From assembly GCA_910583785.1 (NCBI GenBank), contig CAJTZK010000007.1, forward strand, positions 1 through 64,000: DNA of 64,000 bases, in the 5' to 3' direction. The notes under the pieces are model-generated. The model had not been told where the DNA came from. It searched no databases and saw nothing but the letters and a program-made list of their open reading frames with translations. The DNA is from an uncultured Oscillibacter sp. GTDB lineage: Bacteria > Bacillota > Clostridia > Oscillospirales > Oscillospiraceae. Shown here one piece after another: positions 50,158 to 57,999 of the stretch. Each line of letters begins with the position of its first letter. The stretch's first letter is position 1. Both the position numbers and the translations under genes were made by a program.

Positions 50158-50321
50158 GGCTTCGGCCTCCTGTTCTCCAGGCCGCACCGGGCCGGGTCGT
50201 TGAGGCAGGGATTCCGGCAGCGGTCCCGCTTCCGCTCCACGCAGTCCGCGCAGCAGTAGCGGTCCCCGCGCTTATCGCAGTGGAAGCGGGAGCACATCCG
50301 GGTGCTGTTTTTCTTAGCCAT
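50154..50321 (-). CDS. Small Cys-rich (zinc-binding) phage protein
   Basis: 55 residues from ATG 50321, overlapping the previous stop by 8 nt. Eight cysteines with CSRFHCDKRGDRYCCADCVE and CRNPCLNDPARCG form a probable two-zinc module. Very basic. Function unknown, probably nucleic-acid or protein binding. Confidence 0.6.
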   Translation of the reverse strand: MAKKNSTRMCSRFHCDKRGDRYCCADCVERKRDRCRNPCLNDPARCGLENRRPKP

Positions 50322-50862
50322 GGCTGGTGCCCTCCTCCAGCTTGGCGGCAAGCCGGCCCATGTCCCCCAGCAGCCGCCCGGCGTATTCGTGTATCCACGC
50401 CGCGCCCTCCAGGTCCGGGGCCCGCAGGGCGAAAGCGCGGCCGTCCATCTCCACCGACAGCTCTACAGGTCCCTTCCTGGCCGGAAGCGCCAGGGTCCGG
50501 GACGGCGGAGATGGAAGCGGCGCCGCTTTGGGTTCCGGGTCCTCCTGGGGCGGTGGATGCCGTTCCAAGTTTGTCGGGAGCCCCAAGCCCCGCCGCCAGT
50601 AGGCCACCGCCGACGCCGTGGCTCCAACTTCCCCAGCGATCTCGGCATCGGACAGCTTTTGGTCATACAGGGTCTTGGCCTTTTCCGTATCCCATCCCCG
50701 TCGTTTCATAAATGCGCTTCCTTTCTTCGTCAGATTCGCCGCCTTCCGCACGGTACAGCCCTCCCCGGGCGGGCAGGGGCGGCGGTGGCCGATGATCTGG
50801 AGATAATCGCAGCACCATACCCCGGAAAGCAGAACGGTGTAGGCGCAGCCTTTGCAGCTCAT
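50314..50862 (-). CDS. Phage protein with N-terminal Cys cluster and HTH
   Basis: 182 residues from ATG 50862, overlapping the 3D-protein stop. MSCKGCAYTVLLSGVWCCDY and RPCPPGEGC supply zinc ligands. GWDTEKAKTLYDQKLSDAEI AGEVGATASAVAYWRRGLGL (in parts) is a MerR/HTH_23-like helix-turn-helix. The C-terminal domain ends with a helix. The Cys part resembles small zinc proteins that usually stand alone, so this is a fusion. Likely a phage transcription regulator. Confidence 0.62.
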   Translation of the reverse strand: MSCKGCAYTVLLSGVWCCDYLQIIGHRRPCPPGEGCTVRKAANLTKKGSAFMKRRGWDTEKAKTLYDQKLSDAEIAGEVGATASAVAYWRRGLGLPTNLERHPPPQEDPEPKAAPLPSPPSRTLALPARKGPVELSVEMDGRAFALRAPDLEGAAWIHEYAGRLLGDMGRLAAKLEEGTSHG

Positions 50863-50867
50863 TCGGC

Positions 50868-51356
50868 TCACTCCTCTGGGCCCGTCCAGTACACGGTCAG
50901 GTTTTGAAGGCCGCACTGGACGGCGTAATCATAGCTCGGCGTGTAGATGTCCACCCATTCCCCCTTGACCCCCGTGTCCGTAGCTTGGAAGGTCCCCGCA
51001 CTTCCGTCGGCGTAAAGGACACGGACCTCGGAGCCCAGGGGAATAACCGCCGGGTCTACCGCACAGGTAACGCCTTCCTCTACCGGAAGTCCGCTGGCGG
51101 TGATGCCATAAGCCGGATGATCCGGGGCCTTTCCGCATGTGTCCGCCGTATACCAGGTGACAGTACAGTCCTCAATCACGTGGACCTCCGCCGGAGGTTC
51201 AACCTCCTTCTCCGCCCCCGGTACCGCCTGCTCCGCCGGAGGCGGGATGATTTGGACAGCGGGACCGGGAGGCAGCTCCTCCATAGGGGCAGACGGAGGA
51301 GGCAGACTCAGGATCAAGAAAAGAGCCAGCGGGAGAAGAACAACCCTATACCGCAT
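50868..51356 (-). CDS. 3D-domain secreted protein
   Basis: 162 residues. Start at 51356 (MRYRVVLLP), which overlaps the HAD-gene stop and has GGAGG 9 nt before. A hydrophobic segment (VVLLPLALFLILSLPPP) anchors or exports it, then a Pro-rich linker. The C-terminal ~95 residues are a 3D domain: CTVTWYTADTCG, VDPAVIPLGSEVRVLYADGS, FQATDTGVKGEWVDIY with the three conserved Asp. 3D domains occur in lytic transglycosylase-like wall enzymes and MltA. Confidence 0.8.
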   Translation of the reverse strand: MRYRVVLLPLALFLILSLPPPSAPMEELPPGPAVQIIPPPAEQAVPGAEKEVEPPAEVHVIEDCTVTWYTADTCGKAPDHPAYGITASGLPVEEGVTCAVDPAVIPLGSEVRVLYADGSAGTFQATDTGVKGEWVDIYTPSYDYAVQCGLQNLTVYWTGPEE

Positions 51357-51675
51357 TTGTGGGGGCCTCCGGCTTGCGTACAGCATTATCGTCCCAATAC
51401 TCATCAGCGCTGACCTTCCGGCTCTCACACCCATAGTGCTCCAGACGCTCCGGCAGGTTCTCGTTGATGGCATCGAATATCACCCCATGTTTCCGGCACC
51501 ACGCTATAGCCGCTTCCAATAATTCTCCAGAACGGCATGTCCACAAAAGCAGAGCTGTGCCCTGGCGCTGTGCAAACTGCGCGGCATGAATCACATCCCA
51601 ATGCGGCGCACCGATTTCAGGCCACGCATTTTCGCATAGGCATCCGTCAAAATCTATCGCTATCGCTTTTCTCAT
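51346..51675 (-). CDS. HAD-like hydrolase / nucleotidase
   Basis: 109 residues. AIAIDFDGCLCENAWPEIGA has the DxDG nucleophile motif; LLLWTCRSGELLEAAIAWCR is motif II; FDAINENLPERLEHYGCES follows. Close in size to small phage HAD proteins. ATG overlaps the stop of a 26-codon ORF upstream. Probably a 5'-phosphatase in nucleotide salvage during infection. Confidence 0.8.
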   Translation of the reverse strand: MRKAIAIDFDGCLCENAWPEIGAPHWDVIHAAQFAQRQGTALLLWTCRSGELLEAAIAWCRKHGVIFDAINENLPERLEHYGCESRKVSADEYWDDNAVRKPEAPTNAV

Positions 51676-51752
51676 TGCCCGCTCCCCCTCTTTTTCAGCG
51701 CCAGCTCCGTCATGTTCATCGCATGAACGTCGTTCATAGTCAATCGCTTCAT
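51672..51752 (-). CDS. 26-codon ORF, likely truncated N-terminus of a phage protein
   Basis: AAGGAGG then ATG 51752; MKRLTMNDVHAMNMTELALK then RGSGQ and TGA that overlaps the HAD start. The sequence looks like the first residues of a longer phage family whose remainder is missing here, so a deletion probably removed it. It may still serve translational coupling. Confidence 0.45.
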   Translation of the reverse strand: MKRLTMNDVHAMNMTELALKKRGSGQ

Positions 51753-51833
51753 CGGGGGCCTCCTTTTTATTGTCAGTCTTTTCATCGTCTACTTCTCCTG
51801 AACTCCGGGAAAACTGAGCCGGAGGTGATTTTC

Positions 51834-51998
51834 ATGAGCGATATGCCCGTTGGGTTGATGATGACGCTGGCCGAACAGGAACAGGCCATGCGCCGCTTCG
51901 CCGCATTGTCCACTGAGGAGCGTGACCGGGTAGTGGACCAGGCCAGACAGGTCTCCTCCCGGGAGGAGATGCAGGCCATCGTCCAAAGCCTCACCTGA
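51834..51998 (+). CDS. Small plus-strand protein A
   Basis: 54 residues; GGAGGTGA 7 nt before ATG 51834. MTLAEQEQAMRRFAALSTEE RDRVVDQARQVSSREEMQAI VQSL (in parts) predicts an all-helical fold common among small clostridial proteins. Opposite to the phage genes around it, and paired with the next gene 15 bp on. Probably a cargo cassette; no promoter is obvious. Confidence 0.6.
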   Translation: MSDMPVGLMMTLAEQEQAMRRFAALSTEERDRVVDQARQVSSREEMQAIVQSLT

Positions 51999-52012
51999 AG
52001 GAGGTAAACGCT

Positions 52013-52210
52013 ATGGCAAAGAAAGGCATGGCCCGTCCGAACTGGACGCATTCCCAACCCCGGAACGATGTCCCGCCGGTTCCTGAGCTCCAGGGCAAAG
52101 CGAAGCACACCAAGGCTAAGGCCAACCCTATCATCGCCGGGACCTCCGGCCCGGAGCTGAAGGTGTACCACGACTGGCCCCAGGCCGAGAGCGCAAAGGA
52201 TCAGGATTGA
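52013..52210 (+). CDS. Small plus-strand protein B
   Basis: 65 residues; AAGGAGG 9 nt before the ATG. Hydrophilic: RPNWTHSQPRNDVPPVPELQ GKAKHTKAKANPIIAGTSGP ELKVYHDW (in parts). I recognise it as a conserved small clostridial protein without a known role. Its 3' end overlaps the converging zinc-ribbon gene by 10 bp. Confidence 0.6.
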   Translation: MAKKGMARPNWTHSQPRNDVPPVPELQGKAKHTKAKANPIIAGTSGPELKVYHDWPQAESAKDQD

Positions 52211-52398
52211 ACCGCCGCCCCGTTTACGGGGCGGCTTTCTTCCATTGTGCCGTCCTTCAGCGTCACGCACTCCTTTTCCGGGTCCGGGAGCCCAACAATG
52301 TCCGCGACAGCCGCCAGCAGCCGCAGCGCGTCCGGGTCCGTTTGCCGGAGGGGCTGCCCACAGAAGGGACACGGGTCGCCGGATTTCAATATCCTCAT
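52201..52398 (-). CDS. Small phage protein with CPFC zinc-ribbon half
   Basis: 65 residues from ATG 52398, overlapping the ParB stop (ATGA). RILKSGDPCPFCGQPLRQTD shows one CxxC; no second pair is present. DPDALRLLAAVADIVGLPD is helical. Probably translated by coupling to parB. Confidence 0.6.
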   Translation of the reverse strand: MRILKSGDPCPFCGQPLRQTDPDALRLLAAVADIVGLPDPEKECVTLKDGTMEESRPVNGAAVQS

Positions 52399-54377
52399 AC
52401 GCACTCCTCTTCCGTTGTGTCCAACTTGGACACATCGCTCTCCACCGACGGCAGAGCCATCCAGCGGACACACTCCGCGTCGATCTTCGAGCTATGGCGT
52501 TTGAACAAAAAATTCATCCCGTCAAACCAGCAAACACGCCGGAGGGACGCTTCCGGCCTGCCGGTCCCTCCGCTGACGCGGAAGTCCGCCACCACTTCGC
52601 AGGGCTCCCGCGGGAAGGTCCCGCCCGGCATCCACGTCGGAAGAAACTCCGCCCACTCCGTCCCCGCCTGACGGCGGGGACTCCGCTCTGCTCCGTTCCT
52701 TCCTCCTTTCCCCACCGGAACCGCTTCGCTGGGTTCCGGCGGGGACCCCGAGGTCAGATCCAGCTGGAACTCCTCGCCGGAGGCGGGAGGCGGAACCTCC
52801 AGCCATTGGGTATACTGGAGGCCGGACAGAACCTGCTTCCCGTTCGGGGATCTGAACTGTCCGTTCTTCCATATGGCCGGGCGATAGGCCGGACCGTCGT
52901 TGTTCAGCGCAAAGGTGAGAATCGTCTTGCCTTCCGGCGGCGTGCGGCCCCGGCTCTCCCAGCGGATGCGCCGGGCAGGGACTTCTTCAGGTTCATCATC
53001 AGAAATTGTGTCCAAGTTGGACACATCTTGGGTAGTCTCCTCCGAGGCAGGAACGTCTTCCCCGGCCTCTGTCCCATCGGCTTCCGGCGCCGGGCCGTCC
53101 TGGGGCGGTTGTTCCGTACCCGCCGGCGGGCGGAAATCGTCCGCAAGGCCCATGAGGAAATCCGTCGTACAGCCCAGCAGGCGCGCCACCTCCGGCGCGT
53201 CATAGAACTTTTGGGGGGTCAGCTTGGTCTCATACCACCCGGCCGGGTCGTTAAACTCTCCGGCGGCCCATTGGCGAATGACCGCCACTTCAAAATCGTC
53301 ATAACGCCAGCGTATCTTCGTATGCTCCGGCAGTCCGGCGGCGTCGATAGCCGGGAGGAGCCGCTTGGCGTAGATCTGGGTCTCCTTCTGGTATTTCCGG
53401 CCTGCCTTCTGCTTCCGCTTATGGTCCTCCTCCTCCGCCTCATCCTTCCTAGTCTTCCGCTGGGCCTTGGCTTTAGAGCACATGCGCTCGCAGGGGAAAT
53501 AGCTGGCCTTCGCCTTTTCGCACTCCAGGCAGCAGGTATTTCCGCCGCAGAAAGACTCCCAGGATTTCGCCTCGCAGTCCCGCCGGAGAAACGTGTCTCC
53601 CCGCTTGCAGGACTTCCCGTCCGGGCACTGGAGCTCCGGCTCCCACCGCCAGCCCTCGTTGTACTTTTTCAGCACCTTCTCGGCGGCGCTGCCGCTGGGC
53701 GCTTCCGGCAGAGCGTTGGCCAGGCGCTTCTGGAAATCCTCCGGCAGCCGGGCCAGGGCATAGGCCGCCTGTTCCGGCAGCTTGTCCTTCTCGAACAGCC
53801 CCATGTACTCTGGGACCAGCTTCTCCCGGATAACCTTCAGCCGGGCCAGCTTCGGGGCGGAGATTTTGCACGCCGCCGCCACCTGGTCCCGCATCCGGCC
53901 GGGGAACTCCAAGCCTTCCTCCTTCAGCAGGTATAAAAGCTCTTCCACCCGGGCCGCCAGCTTGGCTTTCTCCGCATCGGAATAGGGCTGGGTGTCCAGA
54001 TTGTCGAAGATCAGCCGCAGTTCCTGCAGGGCGCTGGACTGGGCGGGGACGTCCCGGATGCAGGGGACCCGTGCGAACTCCGCCTCACCGTCGTCCACTA
54101 ACCGTTGAAGTGCCGCCCGCCTCCGGTGGCCGGAGACAATGACAAACCGGCCTGGGGCGTCGGGGTTCTCCCGTACCCGGAGGGGCTGGCGGAGGCCCAA
54201 AAGTTCGATGTTTGCCGCCAGCTCCTCCAGGCCGCGCAGATCCCGCCGGTTCCGGGGATCGCCGTCCAACAGGCCGATGTCGATGTACTCGATCCGCTGC
54301 GTTCCGCCGGATGTGTCCAACTTGGACACACCGGCAAGAGCGGCGGCCAGGTTGAAGCCCTTTACCGTCTCAGACAT
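52395..54377 (-). CDS. Large ParB-like DNA-binding partition protein
   Basis: 660 residues. ~25-115: ParB N-terminal domain (RIEYIDIGLLDGDPRNRRDL, NIELLGLRQPLRVRENPD, IVSGHRRRAALQRLV with the CTP-binding GxRR). ~120-200: central HTH (GRMRDQVAAACKISAPKLAR LKVIREKLVPEYM). ~225-300: Cys-rich zinc section (CPDGKSC...CEAKSWESFCGGNTCCLEC), then a basic stretch. The C-terminal third has two Trp-containing modules of unknown role. Much longer than normal ParB (~280-300). ATG overlaps parA stop by 8 nt. Three palindromes lie in the gene, read as VSKLDT, VSNLDT and VSKLDT. Confidence 0.85.
   Translation of the reverse strand: MSETVKGFNLAAALAGVSKLDTSGGTQRIEYIDIGLLDGDPRNRRDLRGLEELAANIELLGLRQPLRVRENPDAPGRFVIVSGHRRRAALQRLVDDGEAEFARVPCIRDVPAQSSALQELRLIFDNLDTQPYSDAEKAKLAARVEELLYLLKEEGLEFPGRMRDQVAAACKISAPKLARLKVIREKLVPEYMGLFEKDKLPEQAAYALARLPEDFQKRLANALPEAPSGSAAEKVLKKYNEGWRWEPELQCPDGKSCKRGDTFLRRDCEAKSWESFCGGNTCCLECEKAKASYFPCERMCSKAKAQRKTRKDEAEEEDHKRKQKAGRKYQKETQIYAKRLLPAIDAAGLPEHTKIRWRYDDFEVAVIRQWAAGEFNDPAGWYETKLTPQKFYDAPEVARLLGCTTDFLMGLADDFRPPAGTEQPPQDGPAPEADGTEAGEDVPASEETTQDVSNLDTISDDEPEEVPARRIRWESRGRTPPEGKTILTFALNNDGPAYRPAIWKNGQFRSPNGKQVLSGLQYTQWLEVPPPASGEEFQLDLTSGSPPEPSEAVPVGKGGRNGAERSPRRQAGTEWAEFLPTWMPGGTFPREPCEVVADFRVSGGTGRPEASLRRVCWFDGMNFLFKRHSSKIDAECVRWMALPSVESDVSKLDTTEEECV
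52416..52434. repeat. 19-bp palindrome, site 4
   Basis: Same 19 bases, at the 3' end of the parB-like gene. Confidence 0.95.
53007..53025. repeat. 19-bp palindrome, site 5
   Basis: Same dyad with the centre base reversed (G), in the middle of the parB-like gene. Confidence 0.95.
54312..54330. repeat. 19-bp palindrome, site 6
   Basis: Same 19 bases, about codon 16 of the parB-like gene and 60 bp from the parA-parB junction. Confidence 0.95.
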
Positions 54378-55152
54378 ACGCCGCGCCTCCTCCCAGGTTC
54401 AGCCATTCGCGAATGAACCGCCGATAGTCTACGCAGGCGGCACAGCGCGGGTTGCACACGATCAAGGGCTCCTGGTCGAAGGTCATCTCGTCCACCTTGT
54501 CCGTGCGGCGGATATGGGGAAACACCGGGAGGCCGCTGCCGCGCAGAGTCTCTTCCGCCTCCTGGATTCGTTCGCTCCGGTACCACATGGTGGGCAGAAT
54601 GCCCGACAGCCGCAGAGCCGGGTTAATCGTCCGCGCATTGGCGAGCTGACGCAGAAGATTTGTCATTCCCCGGAGGCTGAACGCATCCAGCTTGATGGGG
54701 ATGATTACTTCGTCCGCCGCCGCCAACGCCGCCGCGGAAGCCGCATTGAAAGCTGGCGGACAGTCCACTATGCAAACGTCATAGCGGTCCTCCTCTGCCA
54801 GAAGCAGGGCCATATCCCGCAGAACGGCGGCCTTCGCTGTCCCGGTCTCCGCTTTGGTCAAGTCCAGGTCCATGAGGGAGTCGTCTCCCGCCAGAAGGTC
54901 CACGCCAGGAAAGTTGGAGGCCTGAATACAGGAGACAGCGTAGACACCGCCGTCGTACTCGTGCCGAAGCACATCCGCCAGACTGCCGGACGCAGGGTCG
55001 CCGCCAAAGAACTCCGTGGTGTTGCATTGGCTGTCCGCGTCTACCAGGAGGACACGCTTTTTGTAATCCCCCGCCAGAATCGCGGCGAGGTTTACGGCGG
55101 TGGATGTCTTCGCCACGCCGCCTTTTAAATTCAATATCGGGACTGTTTTCAT
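54370..55152 (-). CDS. parA: ParA-family partition ATPase
   Basis: 260 residues. Deviant Walker A LNLKGGVAKTSTAVNLAAIL (Ala where Gly is usual), VLLVDADSQCNTTEFF, CIVDCPPAFNAAS (Walker B) and IIPIKLDAFSLRGM. No N-terminal HTH, so type Ib/chromosomal-like. With parB it should drive segregation of a plasmid-like form or phage DNA positioning. It lies 42 bp after the helicase gene's downstream end on the transcript's order helicase-after-initiator. Confidence 0.93.
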   Translation of the reverse strand: MKTVPILNLKGGVAKTSTAVNLAAILAGDYKKRVLLVDADSQCNTTEFFGGDPASGSLADVLRHEYDGGVYAVSCIQASNFPGVDLLAGDDSLMDLDLTKAETGTAKAAVLRDMALLLAEEDRYDVCIVDCPPAFNAASAAALAAADEVIIPIKLDAFSLRGMTNLLRQLANARTINPALRLSGILPTMWYRSERIQEAEETLRGSGLPVFPHIRRTDKVDEMTFDQEPLIVCNPRCAACVDYRRFIREWLNLGGGAAYV

Positions 55153-55194
55153 GGTTTTATCCTTTCAGCCGCCAAAGGGCGGCGTATGTATCGT

Positions 55195-56583
55195 TCAAAA
55201 CGGCAGGTCCTTGTGTTCCCCCTCCAGCTCCTCGATCTTCACCTGATTCGGGTCCCGCTTATTGCGGGCCCGGGCCTTCCGGCCCTCGGATGCGTAATGA
55301 GAGGCAATTTCTTTTGTTCTGGCCTGCTGATTTTCTCCGGGAACGACACGGCTGAAGGTCTGGGTATCCCCGTCTAAGTACATGCTCAGAGACACATTGG
55401 CCTCGCCCTCTTTGTTTTTGCCGATCTTGAGAGTCCGAACCTGATTGTCCGGATCGTCCTCGTTTTCCCGGAACAGCAGCAGCGCCACGTCCGCGTCCTG
55501 CTCAATCTGACCGGACTGGCGGAAGGAGTGCATCCCGGGGAAGGACTTCTGCCCCGGCTGCGGGCGGCTGAGCTGGCTCAGGGCCAGGACCGCGATGCCG
55601 GTCTGCTTTCCAAATTCCTGCAAATCACTGGAGATTTCCGTAACCCGCTCCACGTCGTTCATGGGCCGCCGCCCACGCCCTGCCCGGATTTTTTGCAGAT
55701 AATCCACCACAACAAGCGCATACCGGCCGCTTAGGGCCAGAGCCCGGACATCTCCCACCGTCATGCCGGAGGCGTCCACAAACTCCAAGTCGGGAGATAC
55801 CAGCGATGTCTGAACAGAGACAATCTGCTCAAAGTCCGCCTCCTGGAGGTCGAAGCGCTTGATTTTCTTGAATGAGACCTTGGATTTATGGGCCACCACA
55901 CGGTCGAAGAGCTTCTTGTCGTTGTTCTCGTAGTAAAAATAGCCTACCCGCTTCTTCTCCGCGATGTGGAGGGCCACTTGCAGGGCCAGGGCCGATTTTC
56001 CCGCGCTGGGGTAGCCGCCCAGGACGGTGAAATCCCCAGGCTCCACGTAGATGCGCTCATCCAGAGCGGGGATGCCCCAGGTGAAATAGGGGGGCCGTTT
56101 CCCCTCGGCATGGCGGTCCAGGAACGCCTCGTAGCATTGGCGGAGGTTCGTGATTCGTGCGCCGGGCTTCTCACAGAACAGGGCGGTAATCTTGTCCGCT
56201 ATGGTCTGGGCCTCGTCCAGACTGGAAGCGGCTGCTGACGCCAGCTGCTCCCCCAGTTCCGCCAGATGGTATTGCTGGGCGGTCCGGTGACAGATGGCGG
56301 CATACTCCATCGCGTTTGCGGATGTGGGCGTCACCTCCATGAGGCCCGCCAGTATCTCCCGGTAATTCCCGCCCAAGGCGTCGTTTACTACCAGGGGGTC
56401 CGGCTCCTTCCCTTGGCCATGAAGTTTTTTAATCGCGTGGAAGATATTCCGGTACCGGCCCTCGATGAAATCATCTGCCGTGAGCCGGTGGAGCAGGGGG
56501 CCGATGGTTTCAGGGTCAATCAGCATGGAGCCCAGAACGTTGATCTGAGCCTCCAGAGCCAGTTCTGTCACAAGGGCGCTCAT
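55195..56583 (-). CDS. dnaB: Replicative DNA helicase (DnaB-like)
   Basis: 462 residues. N-terminal domain (INVLGSMLIDPETIGPLLHR LTADDF), then RecA core: GDFTVLGGYPSAGKSALALQ (Walker A), YFYYENNDKKLFDRVV, ALVVVDYLQKIRAGRGRR (Walker B), IAVLALSQLSRPQ, and arginine-finger region SFRQSGQIEQDADVALLLFR. The 5'-3' helicase for phage replication; overlaps the initiator gene by 4 nt. Confidence 0.95.
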   Translation of the reverse strand: MSALVTELALEAQINVLGSMLIDPETIGPLLHRLTADDFIEGRYRNIFHAIKKLHGQGKEPDPLVVNDALGGNYREILAGLMEVTPTSANAMEYAAICHRTAQQYHLAELGEQLASAAASSLDEAQTIADKITALFCEKPGARITNLRQCYEAFLDRHAEGKRPPYFTWGIPALDERIYVEPGDFTVLGGYPSAGKSALALQVALHIAEKKRVGYFYYENNDKKLFDRVVAHKSKVSFKKIKRFDLQEADFEQIVSVQTSLVSPDLEFVDASGMTVGDVRALALSGRYALVVVDYLQKIRAGRGRRPMNDVERVTEISSDLQEFGKQTGIAVLALSQLSRPQPGQKSFPGMHSFRQSGQIEQDADVALLLFRENEDDPDNQVRTLKIGKNKEGEANVSLSMYLDGDTQTFSRVVPGENQQARTKEIASHYASEGRKARARNKRDPNQVKIEELEGEHKDLPF

Positions 56584-57377
56584 ATGTACTTCACCCCCGG
56601 TTCCCTGGCGGGTCCATCGGGCTTGTCCGGATCACGGGCCGCCTTTGGCGTGTCCGTCCAGCGGGCATGCTTCAGCCACCTCTTGGCGTAGGGGATGCCC
56701 ACGCCATCCCGCCAGGACTCGGAACGGACCTGGGCCTGGAGGGCTCGGGCCATGGTGTCGATGAGCGCGTCGTCCGGCTGGAGCTTGTCCCATTCCTGTA
56801 CCGCTCCCTGGCGGTCCTCCCCTCGGGCGTGGGTCCGGTAGTACTCCCAGAACGCCTCGAAGCGCTCCGGCTTCCAGGAAGGGACGGACTTGTCCTTTTT
56901 GCGTCCACCGCGCTTCCCCCTTGTGGGGGGTAAGGGGGGTATATGTTCAGGTATATCTTTTCTACCTATTATACAAGTGCGAGAAATTTCATGAGGGTCA
57001 TGCGAGATTTTGCACGAGGGGGTGAAATTTTCTTCATGAGGGTCCGGCGAATTTTCTCCAGAGGGAAGGGGCGTTTCCCTGTCCACAAAAAGACCGCAGT
57101 AAATATACCTCCGCTCCACCTCGTTGGTCCCTTCGGCGCGCTGGACGGACACCCGGATATAGCCCCGGTCCTGGAGCTGTCCCAACATCTGCTGGACCCG
57201 CCGCTTGGATAAATCCATCTCCGCCGCCAGCGTCTCGTTGGAGGGCCAGCAGTACCCGTTCTTGTGCGCCATAGAGGACAGCACCAGGTACAGCAGCTTC
57301 CCCGCCGCCGTCAGCTCCTTGTCGTGGAATACTTCTCCGGGGATCACGCCCCAGTAGCCCCTCTGTTCCTCCGCCAT
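56580..57377 (-). CDS. Phage replication initiator / helicase-loader (HTH_36, DnaD-like)
   Basis: 265 residues. N-terminal winged HTH (AGKLLYLVLSSMAHKNGYCW PSNETLAAEMDLSKRRVQQM LGQLQDRGYIRV). Linker ~100-160. C-terminal DnaD/DnaT-like part (PERFEAFWEYYRTHARGEDR, GVGIPYAKRWLKHARW). Usual partner upstream of dnaB: the N-terminus binds the phage origin and the C-terminus loads helicase. Origin repeats were not identified. Confidence 0.82.
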   Translation of the reverse strand: MAEEQRGYWGVIPGEVFHDKELTAAGKLLYLVLSSMAHKNGYCWPSNETLAAEMDLSKRRVQQMLGQLQDRGYIRVSVQRAEGTNEVERRYIYCGLFVDRETPLPSGENSPDPHEENFTPSCKISHDPHEISRTCIIGRKDIPEHIPPLPPTRGKRGGRKKDKSVPSWKPERFEAFWEYYRTHARGEDRQGAVQEWDKLQPDDALIDTMARALQAQVRSESWRDGVGIPYAKRWLKHARWTDTPKAARDPDKPDGPAREPGVKYI

Positions 57378-57381
57378 GCTC

Positions 57382-57618
57382 TCACCTCTCTATCCAGTCG
57401 ATCAGCCGGGCGAACTGGCGGACTAATCCGGCCGCCCCGATGACCGTTAATGTAAATTCCCAGGACATGGGGAGGGCACCCCCTCCCCCGTCCAGATTGG
57501 GGCTTGCTTTTTCCCGAGAATATGATATAATAATTTTACCAACTGTTCTCGGTGCAAGCCTAGGACGCGACTGCTCGAAGGTGCCAGCCTTCGGGCGGTC
57601 TTTTTTTGCGCGTTTCAT
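57382..57618 (-). CDS. Small phage protein, start uncertain
   Basis: 78 codons from ATG 57618 with TAGGAGGAGG upstream, or 28 codons from ATG 57468 (MSWEFTLTVIGAAGLVRQFA). The last 28 residues look like a small amphipathic/membrane peptide. The first 50 codons coincide with a plus-strand small RNA and have odd composition. The internal start's ribosome site (GGGGG) is sequestered in a GGAGGG/CCCTCC hairpin. Either way it ends 4 nt before the initiator gene. Confidence 0.5.
   Translation of the reverse strand: MKRAKKDRPKAGTFEQSRPRLAPRTVGKIIISYSREKASPNLDGGGGALPMSWEFTLTVIGAAGLVRQFARLIDWIER
57504..57531 (+). promoter_or_regulatory. Promoter of plus-strand small RNA
   Basis: TTGCTT (57504-57509), 16 nt, TATAAT (57526-57531). 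The spacer contains CCGAGAA, which pairs with TTCTCGG at 57546-57552 and may be an operator dyad. Confidence 0.55.
57538..57607 (+). ncRNA. Putative ~70-nt small RNA antisense to early leader
   Basis: Between the promoter and an intrinsic terminator: stem 57569-57581/57588-57600 (13 bp) then seven T. Two of the pairs are G-U, possible only for plus-strand RNA; on the other strand they are A-C mismatches. This is direct evidence for a plus-strand transcript. It is antisense to the start of the small gene 57382-57618. Confidence 0.6.
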
Positions 57619-57629
57619 ACTGCCTCCTC

Positions 57630-57809
57630 CTAAATCTTGACGGCCTTATACCGCACCTGGATGAAGCTCTCGGCAATCCGGTACCCATCCTTGAACGGCA
57701 GGGCCTCAAAGGCCGCTTTAGCCTCCTGCAAGGTGTAGTACTCCCGGTGGGGGCAAACCTGCCAAGGGTCCCAATCGTGGGTGCGGTGCTGAATCACATA
57801 GCGTTTCAT
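57630..57809 (-). CDS. Small phage protein, DUF-type
   Basis: 59 residues from ATG 57809 with AGGAG. MKRYVIQHRTHDWDPWQVCP HREYYTLQEAKAAFEALPFK DGYRIAESFIQVRYKAVKI (in parts): one beta-hairpin plus helix, resembling small phage proteins that wrap a YTLQEAK helix. Not in longer ORF calls because of its size. Confidence 0.6.
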   Translation of the reverse strand: MKRYVIQHRTHDWDPWQVCPHREYYTLQEAKAAFEALPFKDGYRIAESFIQVRYKAVKI

Positions 57810-57867
57810 AATGGCTCCTGACGAAGAGCTTGTCCATCAGGGTCCGCCCTAGCGGACCTGATAGTGT

Positions 57868-57999
57868 TCAAGCGGGCACGCAAGATGGTTCCGCTTCATC
57901 TGGCTCCTCTTTTGTGATGATGATGTCCGCCTGCAGCCCCTCCATAGCAAGCCTCCGTTCATAAAGCAGCCGCAGTGCCTTTTCAAAAATGTCCTCCAT
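57868..57999 (-). CDS. Small acidic phage protein
   Basis: 43 residues; AGGAGGGG 5-6 nt before ATG 57999. MEDIFEKALRLLYERRLAME then GLQADIIITKEEPDEAEPSC. Helix followed by acidic tail; function unknown. Confidence 0.5.
   Translation of the reverse strand: MEDIFEKALRLLYERRLAMEGLQADIIITKEEPDEAEPSCVPA

Noticed and set aside
52028..52045. GTCCGAACTGGAC in a plus-strand small gene as a further palindrome copy
   Set aside because: Only the short inner arms match; flanks and spacing differ.
52201..54377. Repeated peptide VSKLDT/VSNLDT as a protein repeat
   Set aside because: It is simply the translation of the DNA palindrome, which also occurs in other frames (CVQVGHI) and between genes.
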